A stretch of DNA of 64,000 nt from Luteimonas colneyensis (lineage in GTDB: Bacteria; Pseudomonadota; Gammaproteobacteria; Xanthomonadales; Xanthomonadaceae): assembly GCF_014836665.1 (NCBI RefSeq), contig NZ_JACSQJ010000006.1, forward strand, positions 124,001-188,000, given 5' to 3'. The notes below the pieces were generated by a model, which saw only the letters and a program-made list of their open reading frames with translations, did not search any database and was not told where the DNA came from. A program made the translations under genes and the position numbers. Below, piece after piece: positions 63,830-64,000 of this stretch; position 1 is the stretch's first letter, and every line of letters starts with the position of its first letter.

Positions 63830-64000
63830 ATGGATATCGCCGAACTTCTGGCGTTTTCAGTCAAGAACAAGGCGTCGGACCTGCATCTGTCCGCAGGCCT
63901 GCCGCCGATGATCCGCGTCGACGGCGACGTCCGCCGGATCAACATCCCGGCGCTCGACCACAAGCAGGTGCACGCGCTGGTCTACGACATCATGTCGGAC
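63830..64000 (+). CDS. pilT: Twitching motility ATPase PilT, 3' truncated by window end
   Basis: The first 57 residues are visible: MDIAELLAFSVKNKASDLHL, SAGLPPMIRVDGDVRRIN and ALVYDIMSD. This is the N-terminal domain of PilT, the hexameric ATPase that retracts type IV pili. GGGGAG lies five bases before the ATG at 63830. The Walker motifs are beyond the window, so PilU cannot be excluded by motif, but the N-terminus and the yggS-proC context match PilT. Confidence 0.93.
   Translation, partial: MDIAELLAFSVKNKASDLHLSAGLPPMIRVDGDVRRINIPALDHKQVHALVYDIMSD

Overview
The window is 64 kb of very GC-rich chromosomal DNA from a Gram-negative bacterium, most likely a gammaproteobacterium of the Xanthomonadaceae/Lysobacteraceae (Lysobacter/Luteimonas/Xanthomonas relatives). 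Reasons: a SAM-I riboswitch in front of a metX-metB-hom operon, an aroK-aroB-WGR-hemE operon, a beta-propeller phytase, a TPR-sulfotransferase next to a large TonB-dependent receptor, pilT beside yggS and proC, and a lysine-rich histone H1-like protein. This placement is an inference from gene content and order. Genes are densely packed and mostly housekeeping or metabolic. I saw no phage, integrase, transposase, CRISPR array, tRNA or rRNA.

Layout. 1-10.8 kb: 5'-truncated S9 peptidase, metK, membrane hydrolase, nitroreductase, dusB, DUF4893 lipoprotein, a ribokinase/nucleoside transporter pair and a GGDEF protein with a damaged active site. 10.9-15.7 kb: aldo/keto reductase, then a Fur-box-preceded haem-uptake cluster (hemP, a TonB receptor broken by two frameshifts, DUF6607). 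15.8-18.7 kb: gcvT-gcvH, then about 800 bases without a gene that hold a candidate small RNA (TTGACA promoter, folded body, intrinsic terminator), then the histone H1-like gene. 18.8-25.2 kb: serine hydrolase divergent from lemA-M48 peptidase, an ATP/ADP-translocase-like transporter, and a small membrane protein with a DUF4442 thioesterase-like protein. 25.2-30.4 kb: fadE divergent from its probable TetR repressor with dyad operators between them, then pckG. 30.4-36.1 kb: TPR-sulfotransferase, a 959-residue TonB receptor and a small exported beta-rich protein. 36.2-44.9 kb: hslO, mtgA, glycosyltransferase, CBS protein, AsmA, TrhA, prfC, a CGCGGAT-repeat element, M23 peptidase. 44.9-49.7 kb: phytase, then dyad + SAM riboswitch + metX-metB-hom. 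49.7-55.8 kb: sdaA, glutaredoxin-like, YceI lipoprotein, large hybrid histidine kinase. 55.9-64 kb: hemE/WGR/aroB/aroK, dodecin, glycerate-kinase-like, pdxH, BtuF-like, DoxX, proC, yggS and the 5' end of pilT.

How the genes fit together. The methionine block makes homoserine (hom), acylates it (metX) and forms cystathionine (metB) under SAM control, while the SAM synthetase gene metK lies 43 kb away. fadE and pckG link fatty-acid oxidation to gluconeogenesis. gcvT/gcvH and sdaA handle glycine and serine. pdxH and yggS concern PLP supply for the many PLP enzymes. The haem cluster looks like a decaying or mis-sequenced uptake system.

Most worth a second look: the candidate sRNA at about 17.77-17.95 kb and the structured leader of the H1 gene; the 30-bp dyad that overlaps the -35 of the riboswitch operon; the doubly frameshifted haem receptor with a 24-bp tandem duplication; the GGQEF protein; the sulfotransferase/TonB receptor/small barrel-like protein group; the M48 peptidase with a duplicated TerB-like tail; and the CGCGGAT inverted-repeat element.
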